DNA from: Chrysogorgia sp. JL179-B06
Lineage: Eukaryota; Cnidaria; Anthozoa; Scleralcyonacea; Chrysogorgiidae
Length of the DNA: 64,000 nucleotides
Assembly (NCBI GenBank): GCA_035772405.1
Contig: JAYKKM010000071.1
Span: 1,714,001 to 1,778,000, forward strand
Reading direction: 5' to 3'
Part shown: positions 25,113 to 37,359 of the stretch, in pieces
Position numbering within the stretch: position 1 is the first letter of the stretch
Layout: every line of letters begins with the position of its first letter
Notes under the pieces: generated by a model
What the model was told of the DNA's origin: nothing
Database searches by the model: none
What the model saw: only the letters and a program-made list of their open reading frames with translations
Translations under genes and position numbers: made by a program

Positions 25113-27379
25113 ATGATGAAGTGCAGCATTGTGATAGTAGTGAGCATGGTCTTCGCGGCCCTAACGGTTGTGGAACTGACGTGGAAACCTCAAGATTCAC
25201 AAACTGAACCGAGACTCTTCAAGAGAAGTACAAAAATAAAAGCGCAAAGTTCCGCAGCTGCAGGTTGCGCGTACCGCTTCAGATTCAGATGCAACAAGAG
25301 GGTAAATACAATATTACAATACAATGATATACTATAATATACTCGTCTCTAGCATAAGGGGTTGAGTTCCAGTGCTGAGTTTTTCCAATGCGCACATCCA
25401 CATATATGGGCGTTTTCTCAACTATATATGAACAAGGCACCGAAAATGGCAACGTGCTAAAGTATCAAACCTTTATATTTTTATGGTTAGTATATTAAGT
25501 ATATATATGGTGAGTATAAGTATGATTTATTTAGAGTCGATCAAGCAGGATAAGGTAGCCCTATTTATCCGATCCAGAGGCTCATGTTTTAAGCGCTCGA
25601 CAATTCACTTTATCACTCTTAGGTGAACAGAAAACCCAACTGATAGGGAAGGACCTACGATTTAAGGTCGTTTTCCGAGAAGACCCGAACGTCTTACTAT
25701 TTGCTGCAGTGTTGTTGCAAAGGCAGCACCTTCTCAATTATTTTAAGACCCTGAGTGGTGGTCCAACCCAGGATTTGAACCCGAGTCTCCCAGCTCATAA
25801 ACATGTGTGGTAACCACTAGACCACAACAGCTGGTAATTTTTGTAATGCAGATCTGATCTTTATTTTGGTTCATTCGGCATATAGCTCTAGCGGTGGTCT
25901 TGATTGTTGAAACGTTTCACACTTGAAAATAGCATTTGTATATCTAGAGAATCTGTGTTTATGATAAGCGGTAGATTTTCTGCAAATTAGTTTTCTGGAT
26001 ATATTGGAAACAAGATTTCTCCACTCAGGTAAACATTGAGGGTATAAAACGTTTCAGTAAACAATACCACCACTGAGCTACGCAATGAACCACGAAGAAC
26101 CTCAGATTTACATTACAAACATTTTTATGCGGAAAATACAATCTCATGATTTAGAGGTTAGTATTTAGGGTATAAGTACTAAGGTATTAACTATGATTAA
26201 GGCCACTATCGTATGGTTAGTTTAAGGTTTAGCATTTAGGTTTTTATTTCTTGCGTTGTTACTATATCGAAAAGCTCTCATACTGGTGCATCGAAGCGTA
26301 TACGCATTCCCTCGAACCATATTCATTGACTTTTTTACGTATCGGTTTACCGTGGACGTGGTACGGTGAAAAAAAACACAGTACTGGAACACGGTCATTA
26401 GACATTAGAGAACCAAACTGACAATAGCAGAAAAGTAGACTATAGTACTAGTAGAGTCGACAGGTTGCCTGTAGTGAGAATTAAAGACATATCAAAGGGC
26501 AGAGGTGCTTCTCAAAAAGCGATATTTCACACGGGTTTACTGAGCAGAAAATCCTCATTTCGTTTGCTAAAAGGGAGTACATCGTTTAGTAAGCTATATT
26601 TGTTTTATTTATTCGAGTTAAATGCCAAGTGAAAAGGAGCGTAAGACAGCTGGACTTTGTTTTACAATTGCTAAACTGTTATGTCTATGAGGCAAAACAT
26701 CGGCCTTCACCAAAATATATAGCCAAAACTGAATCAGTTTTGCGGCTTTCTATGTACATAATATTTTGATGATCCCCGTGTCTGATCCGCTTATCTCTCA
26801 TTTCTTTTTACACTGCACAGACATAACGTTAAAACTTTCTTTTTTCAAAACCACATGTTTTATCGTGCGGCGCAAGCGAGATGTTTTGTTGCGTTTTTGG
26901 TAGCGAGTCTGCGCGACGCGTTTGCGCAAATTGTTCAGATATTGAGAAAAGGAGAATCTGTATCGCAGGCAATCGCCAAACGCTAGCTTTTGGCTGTTTA
27001 CTACTCTATATACGCGCTAAAATGTTCGCGAGAAAACATCGCGAAATCGCCGATGACAATTCGACGTATGCGGTATGTACTCATTCACAGACCGAGAGGC
27101 TGAGATGGTACAAAAAAACGCCTATAGGCACACCGTAACTTCTCAGTTCAGCTTCCAAAAGAGGCGTGCTAGATCTAGCTGAAAACGCGCAGACCTGCAT
27201 ATACAAGGTCACTTTGGCCTATACGTTAATAGTAATCTTTAAGTAATTTTAGCTCTCTTTTTTTAAAACAGACTAAGTCTAAGAATGTCCCTCGTCATCA
27301 AAATGCTGGGAAAAAAGACAGCAAAGACAAGAAGATCCGTAAGCTAATGAAACTGCTTAAAACGTACGACCTAATATAA
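25113..27379 (+). CDS. Small secreted basic peptide precursor (two exons), novel
   Basis: Exons 25113-25301 and 27272-27379, joined in phase 0 (donor gtaaat, acceptor aaaacag); 98 aa, or 97 from the second ATG at 25116. The N-terminus is a good signal peptide (KCSIVIVVSMVFAALTVVEL). The rest has a KR site (LFKR, about residues 36-39), then an Ala/Ser spacer and a two-cysteine loop GCAYRFRFRC followed at once by NKR at the exon junction. Exon 2 is Lys-rich and could form a cationic helix (KKIRKLMKLLK) before the stop. The only cysteines outside the signal peptide are those two, so a CX7C disulfide ring released between dibasic sites is plausible, as in cyclic neuropeptides. A host-defence peptide or a matrix-binding factor are alternatives. 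I do not recognise a family. The signal peptide and phase-matched second exon support a real gene, but there is no homology support. Confidence 0.6.
25537..25832 (-). mobile_element. tRNA-derived SINE (family C)
   Basis: Reverse copy: gataaggtagccctatttat at the 3' end of the element, complement of the body (cgatttaaggtcgttttccg), and a tRNA-like head complement gtggtaaccactagacc. It lies in the intron of the basic-peptide gene. Confidence 0.78.
25842..26160. mobile_element. Diverged relative of the TA-flanked MITE
   Basis: Shares with 9560-9943 the arms ttgtaatgcagatctg and tctcatgattt and internal text (gttttctggatatattggaa). The outer tips are lost. It is in the intron of the basic-peptide gene. 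Confidence 0.75.
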
Positions 27380-28263
27380 GAAGATAAAGGAGTCACATGG
27401 AGCAGAGTAGAGGTGGAAATGAAAAGTAATGGTTGGCTATCCACACACACGGCTGTGCCGTTGACGAGACGGGAACTACCTTTACGCACGGGTCCACAAG
27501 ACGACCCCTTGTTGTAGACCCTTGGTTAAAAATACGAACACGTATATAATTCAATTACGTTATCATGCAATATAAAGAACCACTCGGAAGCAGTTTGATA
27601 ATGAAAGGGAAGACGTGACAGCGGTTGAGCGTGCAGTGGCGTAGCCGAAATCGGATAAACTGAATCACCCTGATGATAATGCACAAACTTATTTAAAAGC
27701 TCAAAATAATGATCGCTCAAAATTTGTACATATAGGCTAATTTGTATAAATGTCGAATATGATCGTGTGAAGGAACTGAACAAAATCCTCTAAGTTTAAC
27801 TTAATAAATTATTTCGTAATCAGGTACTCACCAATGTTGGTCAAAATGCATTTTACTTTTTGTTATATCATTGTTGCCAATTCCATGATGGCGAGTGTTT
27901 CTCTTCCTTCAATAATTGAGAAAAAGAATCAAAGCTGTAGGATTTGGAAGTGTTTGGTTTGGGCAACATTTGGTATTGGTTAAGTATAATTACGGTAGGT
28001 TGAAATCCACGCGAAGAAAAAAAAATGCAAATGTGCATTAAGTTTGAAGAAATAGTGTTGTAACCGAGATTAATACACTCAGAGAGAAATTGTTGGACAT
28101 GATTTTTATCATAAATGGCAACGGTACTACAAGAGGTGTAGGAACGGATTTAAAATTGGGGGATTGAAGTCGACAAGCAAGTAATCAGTGACCCACGGAA
28201 TATTTTGAAATCTAGAAGCTCGGAAAGACAATTTGCAGCAATTTGAGGGAACTTTTTCATCTA

Positions 28264-28620
28264 ATTCTACAGCGAGCATAGTTCAAATGAATCCAAGCTC
28301 TCCTGCTGCCTCTTTAATACAAAGTTGCGCCTAGTACTGACAGAAGGGTTTGGGAACCAATCTAACACTCGCTTGGCAAAGGTTTAGGGTTGGCTAACAC
28401 TTCAGGCTATTCAGGTTACACCCGTTTGTAAAATCTCGCGTAGATGAAGCCCGGTAAGCCTCTATAGTCGTACTAATACAATTGGAACAAACATTAAATT
28501 TAGCAACGCTTGGCCTGATTTTTGGGGGGCTCAGGTTTACAAAGGTTTTACTGACATGCGGGATCTTGGCAAAGAGGGCTAGCCCCACCAAGCGGGCTGG
28601 CTCGCCCCCCAGAGACATTA
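28264..28620. repeat. Dispersed repeat, copy 1
   Basis: Shares long text with 39330-39700: gggaaccaatctaacact, ggctaacacttcaggcta, acacccgtttgtaaaatct and tctatagtcgtactaatac. Family not recognised; no coding frame is conserved between the copies. Confidence 0.8.
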
Positions 28621-29344
28621 CGTCAACACAGAAGAAAAGACAAAAGAAATGAATGCCTCATATTAGTAGTTGTATTCTTGACTTGCAACCAATCCCTTGA
28701 GACTCCGAAGACAAAGGTTTGGTGGCCATGTGGCACCACCACAAACAAAAGAAGTTTAATGATAATCTTTTGTTTAAGTTCCACCAACATGGTGCCGAGA
28801 CGTAATGTGCAAGTCATCATTTAAATAAACTTTTCGTTCGATTTTCTCAGCGAAAATCATTTAATATCTTTAGGATTTTCGATGAATATATAACGTTTAC
28901 ACGTATTCGCATCACTTGCTATTTACAACATTCGCGTCCGTTGTATCGAATATACAATCTCTCCTCTTCGGCTCGAGCTTGCATATTCGATACAACACGG
29001 CCACTCATGTAAATAGTACATGCTCCAGTATCATTTGACTCTTCAATTGACTTCAAAGAATGTTTTGTACATGTACGTATGCCTGTGATAATATAAGAAC
29101 CTAAACCCAGAACAACGTCATTATTTGGTTGGATTCGTTTGACTCTGTCCTTAGCTTCCAGAAGGCATGAATCCTGTGTCCTCTTCTAGCTGGTCAATGC
29201 CGTATGCTGAAGTGGGACGACCTACCGATGTTCTTCTATGTTTTGGTTTCCATAGGGAGTAAAGGGCGCTCGCAAGCTCTTACCTGCTACGCCAACAGGG
29301 CCCAGCAAAATCTTCTTACTCGTATTGTCGTCTGATATTCGCTG

Positions 29345-29535
29345 TATAGACCTCTTTCATAATGGCGGCCAGTATAAATATTCTTTTATATGCATGTAAA
29401 TTAGCCTTTCTGGCCTCGTTACAAAGCAAAGATTCTTTGGAATTACAGACACACGAACGAGGTCAGAAAGGCTAATTCAAATGAATATAAAAGAATATTT
29501 AATTTGGGTGCCATTGTGACTAAAGAGGTCACTTA
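29345..29535. mobile_element. Short TIR element (MITE)
   Basis: Ends agacctctttcataatgg and ccattgtgactaaagaggtc are complementary, and inner arms ttagcctttctg/cagaaaggctaa pair too. About 190 bp. Confidence 0.78.
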
Positions 29536-29576
29536 TATGTTGTTCTATAATAAGCCAGTTCGTAATGTCGACGACT

Positions 29577-30550
29577 GCGAATCAAATAACGTGTTCTGCG
29601 TCGGGATCAGTAAAACTTATTGCAATTCATAAGTCATAATTAAGTTAACATCACGCTGGGAATTCAGTATAACGAATTTGCAAGTGCAAATAGAAATGCA
29701 AATGTATATTCTGGTCTGATGTTATGAATTGAAATAAAGGACCATGCAAAAATTACCAAAAGGTTGGGCCGGTGGAAAAAAGAAATTGTACAAAAAAAAC
29801 GTTCTTGCCCTCCTTGCTTTCAAGGTAAAAAAGTCTTTGCCCTGCTATCAACCTTTAGGGTAAAAAGTCAATGCCCTGCCGTTGTGTCTTCATCTTAATA
29901 AAAATCAAGGAAATGTGTTGGTGGTCTGACTAGTCGGCCTTGACGTGTTCGAGAGTTTCCAAGGGCAAACATTGGCAATCATAATAATAATATTGTTATA
30001 TGTTAAGCTGGGTCAATCTTTGAATGTGTGAAGTGCTATTACAGCGGAGGATATAGATATGAGAGACCAGTGGACGAGTTAATGAGAAGAAGAAGAAGGG
30101 GGGATGCACCGCACCCTATCCCCATTGCTTTTTGCACACTGTATCCACGCTAAATAATAATAATAATAATAATAGAAGAATTTATATAGCGCTAAATTAT
30201 GCAAGCATTTCTAAAGCGGTATGAGGCAGATGTTATACAGATACTTACTGTATATATTATATTGTTTATAGCATTTTGTATATTATTTTAAAATATATAA
30301 TATATTCTTAGATATATTATTCGTAAGATTATACTCTTTCGAGGTGTTATTAAGTCAATGTTTTAATAACAGAAAAAGTAGGTGCCCTGATATTAGTTAT
30401 TATAAAAAAACTAATGTCCCTGCCTTTCGCGTGACCAAAACAAAAATCATAGCCCTGCCATGTTTTCCACCGGCCCAGCCTTTTGGTAATTTTTGCATGG
30501 TCCCCAAGTTTTACCCCGACGCAGAACACGTCATTTTGATGCGCAGTGCT
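29577..30550. mobile_element. Inverted-repeat element of about 970 bp
   Basis: Left arm holds acgtgttctgcgtcgg and gaccatgcaaaaattacc; the right arm holds their complements ggtaatttttgcatggtc and cgacgcagaacacgt. The middle includes short AT-rich text and a (GAA)n bit, with no transposase frame. Confidence 0.72.
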
Positions 30551-31320
30551 GCCTTATTGTTGGGAGTATTTAGTGCTGCTCTGAGAATATACGTGTGTAT
30601 GCCCATCCAAGGATGATTTGAGCATTGCTCGGAAGAAGTTGCATTCCATATTTTATCGAAGTCAGCTGCCAGCTGGCTTACCCCATGTTTTGCCGAGCCG
30701 GAACTCAAATTAAATATTCTTTTCCACAGTTCAGTTGTGATTTTTCACAGTTCAGTTGTGATTTTTCATAGTTCAGTTGTGATTATTTCGTAGTTCATAG
30801 TTCAGTTGTAATTAATTTTTAATTGTTAGACCAGTCCCTTGTTTTTTACCATTTTTGTATCAGGTATGCGTAACGCACACTTAAAAGTGCACATTAAATA
30901 TGTTCTGTGCCAGCCAACAAGAAGAAAAACGAGAAGATTGGATGATTTTCTTAGCATAACGTTTATGTTCATTTGAGCAGCCGACGACCCTGTCTAGCGT
31001 GCGTAAGGAGAATGTATATTTTCATCATTTTAATAAAAGAGTCTTATTACTTATTTCCTCAGTGTTGTTGTTTCTAGAAACATTCGTGAAGGTTTGGGAG
31101 AACTCGAAATAGCGTGGAAACCCAGTGCCCACTGCCAAACTTCCACTCGTGTTTCTATAACTCTAGGGATACACGGAAAATGTTTTGATCCAGGGTTAGT
31201 ACGAAGGTTTATAGTACAAGGGTTTGAATTTGGGTTAGGGTTTGTTTCAAACCTTTACACTAACCTCGCCCTAATATTAACCCCCTCATACTAACCTTCC
31301 AACGTTTCCCCACAATATAG

Positions 31321-31436
31321 AACACAAACTACGGCTCCATAACAGTAACTATGAAGCCGGAATTAGCGTGTGGCGGCCCGCCATGCGTTAATCCCGGATT
31401 CATAGTTACTGTTATGGAGCCGTAGTTTGTGTTCTA
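31321..31436. repeat. Long hairpin
   Basis: acacaaactacggctccata and cagtaactatgaa on the left are matched by their exact complement on the right (tatggagccgtagtttgtgt), with a loop of about 40 bases. Confidence 0.85.
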
Positions 31437-31440
31437 AATT

Positions 31441-31980
31441 ACGGTAAAACTTAAAGTGCTTATAAACCCAAAATGGGTTTTTGGCGATGCGGATAGAGCA
31501 TAAAAAGTTAGTTAATAAGTTCTGGATTAGTGTTTGCGTTAAACTTTTAGTTTCGGAGATATAAGGGCTCAAAGTCACAATTTGTGAAAAAAAGTAGCGC
31601 AGGCAGGGAGACTGGATCCGAGGAACGTGTTATGTTTCAATACTTATAAAAATATATTACAATTCGAGTAGACAAGGTAACATCGTAAAGACACATCGTT
31701 TGGGCATTTTTCAATAAAAACTCTTAAGATAGCTGTCTTCTCCTATACAAAAGCCTAGTTGTTGTTGAAGATGGGTTCCTCGGATCCAGGTCCCTGTGTG
31801 TTATTTTGGTGGCGCTACTTTTTTCCAAAAAATGGCACAATTTGCATGTTTGAGCCGTTATATCTCCGAAACTAAAAGTTTAACGCAAAAACTAATCCAG
31901 AACTTATTAACTAAATTTTTATGGTCTATCCGAATCACAAAAAAACCATTTTGGGTTTATAAGCACTTTAATTTAACATC
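31441..31980. mobile_element. Palindromic MITE of about 540 bp
   Basis: Arms about 180-200 bp: left includes cttataaacccaaaatgggt and aacttttagtttcggagata; right includes tatctccgaaactaaaagtt and ttttgggtttataagcact. The inner ends meet at gatccgaggaac/gttcctcggatcc. Confidence 0.82.
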
Positions 31981-32825
31981 TTAAAATACTCATTAATATT
32001 CAATAGACGTTCTGACCAATCGGATGACCTTCTTTACACACGTGAGTAGGCTTCTAAGGGAGGGGATTTGAAATCGCGCCCAGGAAAATAGTGCGGTACA
32101 ATAGAAGAACAATGGCATTATATAATGGCACATGTGGCATTATATAATCTTTCATGTTCAATTGCATTTCATATCAAATCAAACGAAAACACACCAATAT
32201 TTTATTTTAACTCAGGAACACAACGGTAGTATTTACACACAAATGATTTGCCAAAATTAAAGATACGAGATCCTATTAAGCCACAAAATGCAAGACATTT
32301 TAAAATACTCGCTTTTAACTAACCTTGCTTCGTCTTGATTTAGCAATCATGTACAAACTTCTCCCCGGATACCTCTCTCCGTTAACCTTCACCACTTCTT
32401 GGGCACATTTTGTCAGCCAAAAGTTTAAGGCCTCGACACTCATATTGGCGATATTCGTATCCAATGTCTGCACTTTATCGATGTCAATTTTAAACGAGCG
32501 CTGCTCTATACAGGGATATTCAATTTGCCATTCGGAAAAGAGTTTGAAAGCCCACTTTGTACAGCTTCGTGTAGACTTACGGATACATTCTTGTTCGGAC
32601 TTCGGTGGCCTGAACCGCCGCTTTGGAGGCATGTTGTTATTCACTTTCGAGCACTTGAAGGACTAAACTGATTTCACGTCAACAAAAATTCTTCATGTTA
32701 CACATTGTAATTAATTACGCGTTGTAATTCACTTTTATTGTCTCGAGTCCCAGATGAACTAAACTTTCATGTTTTCTCCATCTCGATTGGTCAAAACGTC
32801 TATTGAATATTAATGAGTATTTTAA
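31981..32825 (-). mobile_element. TIR-bounded element carrying a Crypton-like exon
   Basis: 42-base ends at 31981-32022 and 32784-32825 are inverted copies differing at one base (both contain aatattcaatagacgtt). Between them lies the KIAA1958/DUF3504-like exon at 32324-32644. The region just right of it contains a palindromic gtgttttatcag motif near 32850 and 32955. Confidence 0.75.
32324..32644 (-). CDS. KIAA1958/DUF3504-like (Crypton-derived) N-terminal exon, fragment
   Basis: An ATG at 32644 (or 32632, MPPKRRFRPP) opens 107 codons up to a splice-donor-like AAG-gttagt at 32323. The translation has the N-terminal helical motif seen in KIAA1958/QRICH1/ZMYM-type proteins, which derive from Crypton tyrosine recombinases: TKWAFKLFSEWQ, then LDTNIANMSVEALNFWL and GERYPGRSLY. 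The DUF3504 recombinase-like domain that should follow is not found downstream on the minus strand within the window. It is therefore either a first exon with a distant partner or, more likely, a stranded fragment in a transposable element. An active role is not supported. Confidence 0.7.
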
Positions 32826-33087
32826 GCTATTCAAAACACTCGTAGCACGTGTTTTATCAGGTATAAAATCCCTCGGCTGCGCCTCGGGATTTTATACCTT
32901 ATATTTTGATTTTTACCTTAGATTTAATGTACATATTTGCGCCCTCGTGTTTTTAATCTGATAAAACACTGCTGCTCGTTTATTAAACAATACTTAAAAG
33001 ATCAGAGAGTCTCTGTCGCCTACGGTAAAACTATATAACGTGGTCCCAACAAGATGGCCGCCGCGAAATATATTTTAAGACCAAACC

Positions 33088-33182
33088 GGGACCAGTTTCG
33101 AAAAATGCAACTTCAAGGCCTTCCGACTGGAATTGAACCCGGATCCTGCGATGCATGTGATGACCATGTAGTTGTAATAGTT
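33088..33182 (-). mobile_element. tRNA-derived SINE (family B), partial
   Basis: gggaccagtttcgaaaaatg then cttcaaggccttc and a box B complement (ggaattgaacccgg). It lies just downstream of the SLC35F stop codon. Confidence 0.75.
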
Positions 33183-33306
33183 TAGAGATCAGTGGCGCAG
33201 ACACTCACATATGGCCCTGGGGACGAGGTTGCCTCGCCCACTTATCAGCGTAAGACTGGATAAAAATGTCTATTGTTGTGATATTGAGACAACACTCGAT
33301 CACTGA

Positions 33307-36300
33307 TCAATTCACTGAATATGTTGATTCTTCTAGAAGTTCTTCTTCTTCATCGTATGAGTGGTTCACGACAGTGTTCTCTGGTGACACGTTTCCGACA
33401 CGTGAAGGAGTTGGGAAGACTTTAAAGATTATAACACCAACCACAATGACGACGAACGACAAGATATACAGATGAGAGAACTGAAAAGAAAATAATATGC
33501 CATATCAGTGTCGAACCAGGACCAGTTGCGAAAAATGCAACTTCAAGGCCTTCAGGTTGGGAATTGAACCCACAGACCCTAGATTTCTAGACCAGCACTA
33601 TAAACCGACTGAGCTACAGAAGCTTATGCACGTGAGCTTAGCCACCAGTTCATTCACTTTTCCTGCCTCTTGTTAGTTTTGAATACGTTACAGCTAGTAA
33701 CTATACTTACTTAAAGTGCCCCTAACCTCAAAAAATTTTATTGTCTTATTTGGAAGAACTTTTAAAATAATAAAGTAACTTCTTTTGAAGATTTTCACTT
33801 CTTCGCTTTCTTTTTGAGATAGATCAGTTTGTTTGATATGCAAATATCTGTAATTTCGTCACACATGCGTAATGAGTTATCAGAGAATGTTATATATCTT
33901 TGCGTTCATGAAATAAAAACACTAAAGTGTGATGACACGTGTGTGCGTTTCTCCCACAACACCAAACTTCTTTATTTTAAAGGATTTCGTTCGAGAATGA
34001 AAGAGATATACACAGTTCTCCAATAAGTCATTATGAATGTGTGAGGAAATTCCAGACATTTGCATATCAAACAAACTGATATATCTCAAAAAGAAAGCAA
34101 AGAAACGAAAATCTTCAAAAGAAGTTATTTTATCATTTTAAAAGTTCTTCCAAACCTGAATTTTTCAAGTTGGCTTACGATTCGTAATGGCGTCCATACC
34201 CGCGAGAGAACTCCGGTCGCAAGAAGAAGTTACAGGATCAATGTAAAGAAGCCAAGAAAAGATGGAACGATTCCCATAAAAGTATCTACTTGACCGAAAC
34301 GATATATACCAGAGCGCATACGCAAGTCATGACGCTGCCCCTTTAACACACGGCGCGACTCGTCCCAGGTTTAAATACCATAATTAGCCTTGGCCTGTCC
34401 TCTGAGTTTTAGTGCCTCAATGGTTAGAGCGTGTCTGTCTAGCATTCAGAAGGTTGCGTGTTCGAGTCCTGTCTGGAGCTCAGAGTTGTTATAAGTATTG
34501 AAAACTTAACACAGCTTGCACAGCAAAACCTTTACAACTTTAAACTGCCTATCTCACGTTTGGGGAATTTACATATTCGTAATATTTGGGTCTTCCTGAG
34601 CAAAATCATAATATATCTTGTCAGCCGAAAATTTCATCTTCATGAAGTTTTTCGCTGTTAAAGTTATCGTATGTGATGTCACAAGAGGCATTTTTGCGGC
34701 AAGTAACTGGTTTGCCTCTTGAATTGCAAGTTTGGAATGCCTCTTGAAGACCCGAAAAACTCCATGAAGATTTTGCTCAGGAAGACCCAAATATCACGAA
34801 TATGTAAAATCCACAAACGTGAGAGATTAACTGAAGCAATCTGAGAACAAATGTGACCCTGAATGGGATTGGTGACGCGAACGCGGTAACTGGCCAATCA
34901 CAGCGCGCGCAGCGTAGTATTCCAGTTATCATTTTCTAAAAACTTACCGTGTAGTTAAAAAGGTAGAGTCCAACAAACAAGGAATACAGGTCTGCAGTGA
35001 GCAATGTTAGATTTACCAGGGTAGCACTGTTACGTCTGATTAATAGACACATCAAAAGATAAAAGGCAAACATGGCTAGAGCGTTGAAGGCAAATAGCAG
35101 TACTACAGACAAGAAAGGAAAGAGATAAAAACAGTTATTTTTTTACTATGGACTTTAAGATCTACGACGCGACAAGCTCGACGATGTGGCCCTCAAAACT
35201 TAACAAGCAGTGTGAATTTAAGCATTTGAAAGAAGCCATGGTAATTGACTACCGTATTTGATGTTTGAAGCTTGTTTTATGACCTGGAAAACGCTCCAGT
35301 TCTGCTAAAACGATTGTAGTGTTTGAGCTGAAGTCAACATTAAGGAACAGCTCTTACCTCTCAGCGAGTTCACGTCGTCCTGAAGACGTGAAAATGCTCA
35401 GAGTTGTGTTGTAAACTGAACGAGGACGGTGTTGAGAATACTCTTGGGACTACAAGTTATTCATTCTCTTTGTTTCGCATGAAGAATTCTTTGTTTTCAC
35501 CACTATACTGTATAACCTTGTTTGGCGCAGCACAAGCACAAGGTGGCGCAGCACAAGCACAAGGTGGCGCAGCACAAGCACAAGGTGATACAGTAGCGGA
35601 GGTGATACAGTAGCGGTGGTGATACAGTAGCGGTGGTGATACAGTAGCGGTGATACAGTATAGCGGCGATACAGTATAGCGGTGATACAGCAGCGGTGAT
35701 ACAGAAGCGGTGATACAGCAGCGGTGATACGGTAGCGGTAATACGGCAGCGGTGATACGGCAGCGGTGATACGGTAGCGGTGATACAGTATAGCGGCGAT
35801 ACAGTAGCGGTGATACAGTAGCGGTGATACAGTAGCGGTGATACAGTAGCGGTGATACGGTAGCGGTGATACGGTAGCGGTGATACAGTAGCGGTGGTAC
35901 AGTAGCGGTGATACAGTAGCGGTGATACAGTAGCGGTGATACAGTAGCGGTGCATGATACAGTAGCGGTGATACAGTAGCGGTGATACAGTAGCGGTGAT
36001 ACAGTAGCGGTGATACAGTAGCGGTGATACAGTAGCGGTGATACAGTATAGCGGTGATACAGTATAGCGGTGATACAGTATAGCGGTGATACAGTAGCGG
36101 TGATACAGTATAGCGGTGATACAGTAGCGGTGATACAGTAGCGGTGATACGGTGATACAGAAGCGGTGATACAGCAGCGGTGATACAGTAGCGGTGATAC
36201 AGTAGCGGTGATACAGTAGCGGTGATACAGTAGCGGTGATACAGTAGCGGTGATACAGTAGCGGTGATACAGCGGTGATTTGCTTGCAGCGTGAATACGT

Positions 36301-36826
36301 CGCGGCTTCTGATTGGTTAGGATACTGTAGGAATATTCCAGGTATAAGAAAGTTTGTGATAGGATAACGCTACTAGTGGTTTATGGCACCAATAGACCAC
36401 TAGTAGCTCAGCCAATCAGAATGCCGAATTTGTAATAGACCACTAATTGGTTGATACTAAAAGCTGTTAGTCTTAAAAATATTCACCAAGTACTTACCAA
36501 CTTTGTAGTTCCAAACAATACTAGCCAGGGCATGGTTTTCCAAAGCAATTCTAAAAAAAAACATACCAGACAAATAGATCAATATATAAGATTTTCAATT
36601 GCTTTATGTCAATGAACGAATGTAAGTTTGTTTTTATTAAACTTTGCCTTACATGATTACAATAATATGTCAATACATTCATACAAATACAAGTTAGAAG
36701 GCGGGAAAACCACAACAGCTGAAGGCCAATTACTGCGGATCCATTATTACAATATTTTGAACGAGGGACAAAAAACTGAACAGGAAAAAGAAATGAGTAG
36801 AATGAAAAGAAAACAGAAACAAACAT

Positions 36827-36881
<55 letters not shown>

Positions 36882-37319
36882 AACAAACAAACAAACAAAC
36901 AAGCAACTAATCAAACAGACAATTACACAAAGAAACACACGAAGACCAAGGACAGTGTAGTTTAAAAACAAAAAGAAGAGAGGACCAACACATGACACAG
37001 ACTGTCTTCCATGTACGTGTGTCATCAGCGTTGAATAAGTTCCATTGCCCAGAAAAATTTCTAACATAAAAACCAACTCACACATTAGCTCCTGAGATAA
37101 AAATAGCAAAGAATGGCATCATCCCAAGAAATTCTGTCATACTAGATGTTTTAACAATAAATTCTTGAGCAACATTTGATGTGCCATATAAAACTGCGCC
37201 ACCAATCACTAGAAAGTCTCCAATAAATTCACTACGACGATCACCTATGTAAACAGATAAAAAATCTCAATAAAAATAGTAAAAAACCAGATCCTTTCTA
37301 CTTGTGACACCCTTTTGGC

Positions 37320-37359
<40 letters not shown>

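Larger units (their letters stand above)
27380..32323. other. Gene-free interval with inverted-repeat elements
   Basis: I see no gene here. The contents are a dispersed repeat at 28264-28620 (second copy 39330-39700), a short hairpin near 28935-28996, a TIR element at 29345-29535, an inverted-repeat element at about 29577-30550 with a short (ATA)n run near 30153, a 20-base tandem text at 30726-30790, a long hairpin at 31321-31436 and the palindromic element at 31441-31980. Confidence 0.6.

Noticed and set aside
26881..27138. 85-aa Cys-containing frame in the basic-peptide intron
   Set aside because: No domain, and the flanking exons join in frame without it.
32325..32666. Plus-strand 113-aa frame
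   Set aside because: Shadow of the minus-strand Crypton-like exon.
35503..35955. 150-aa reverse frame and CRISPR-like regular spacing
   Set aside because: A tandem 14-bp minisatellite has no unique spacers and lies in a eukaryotic intron.
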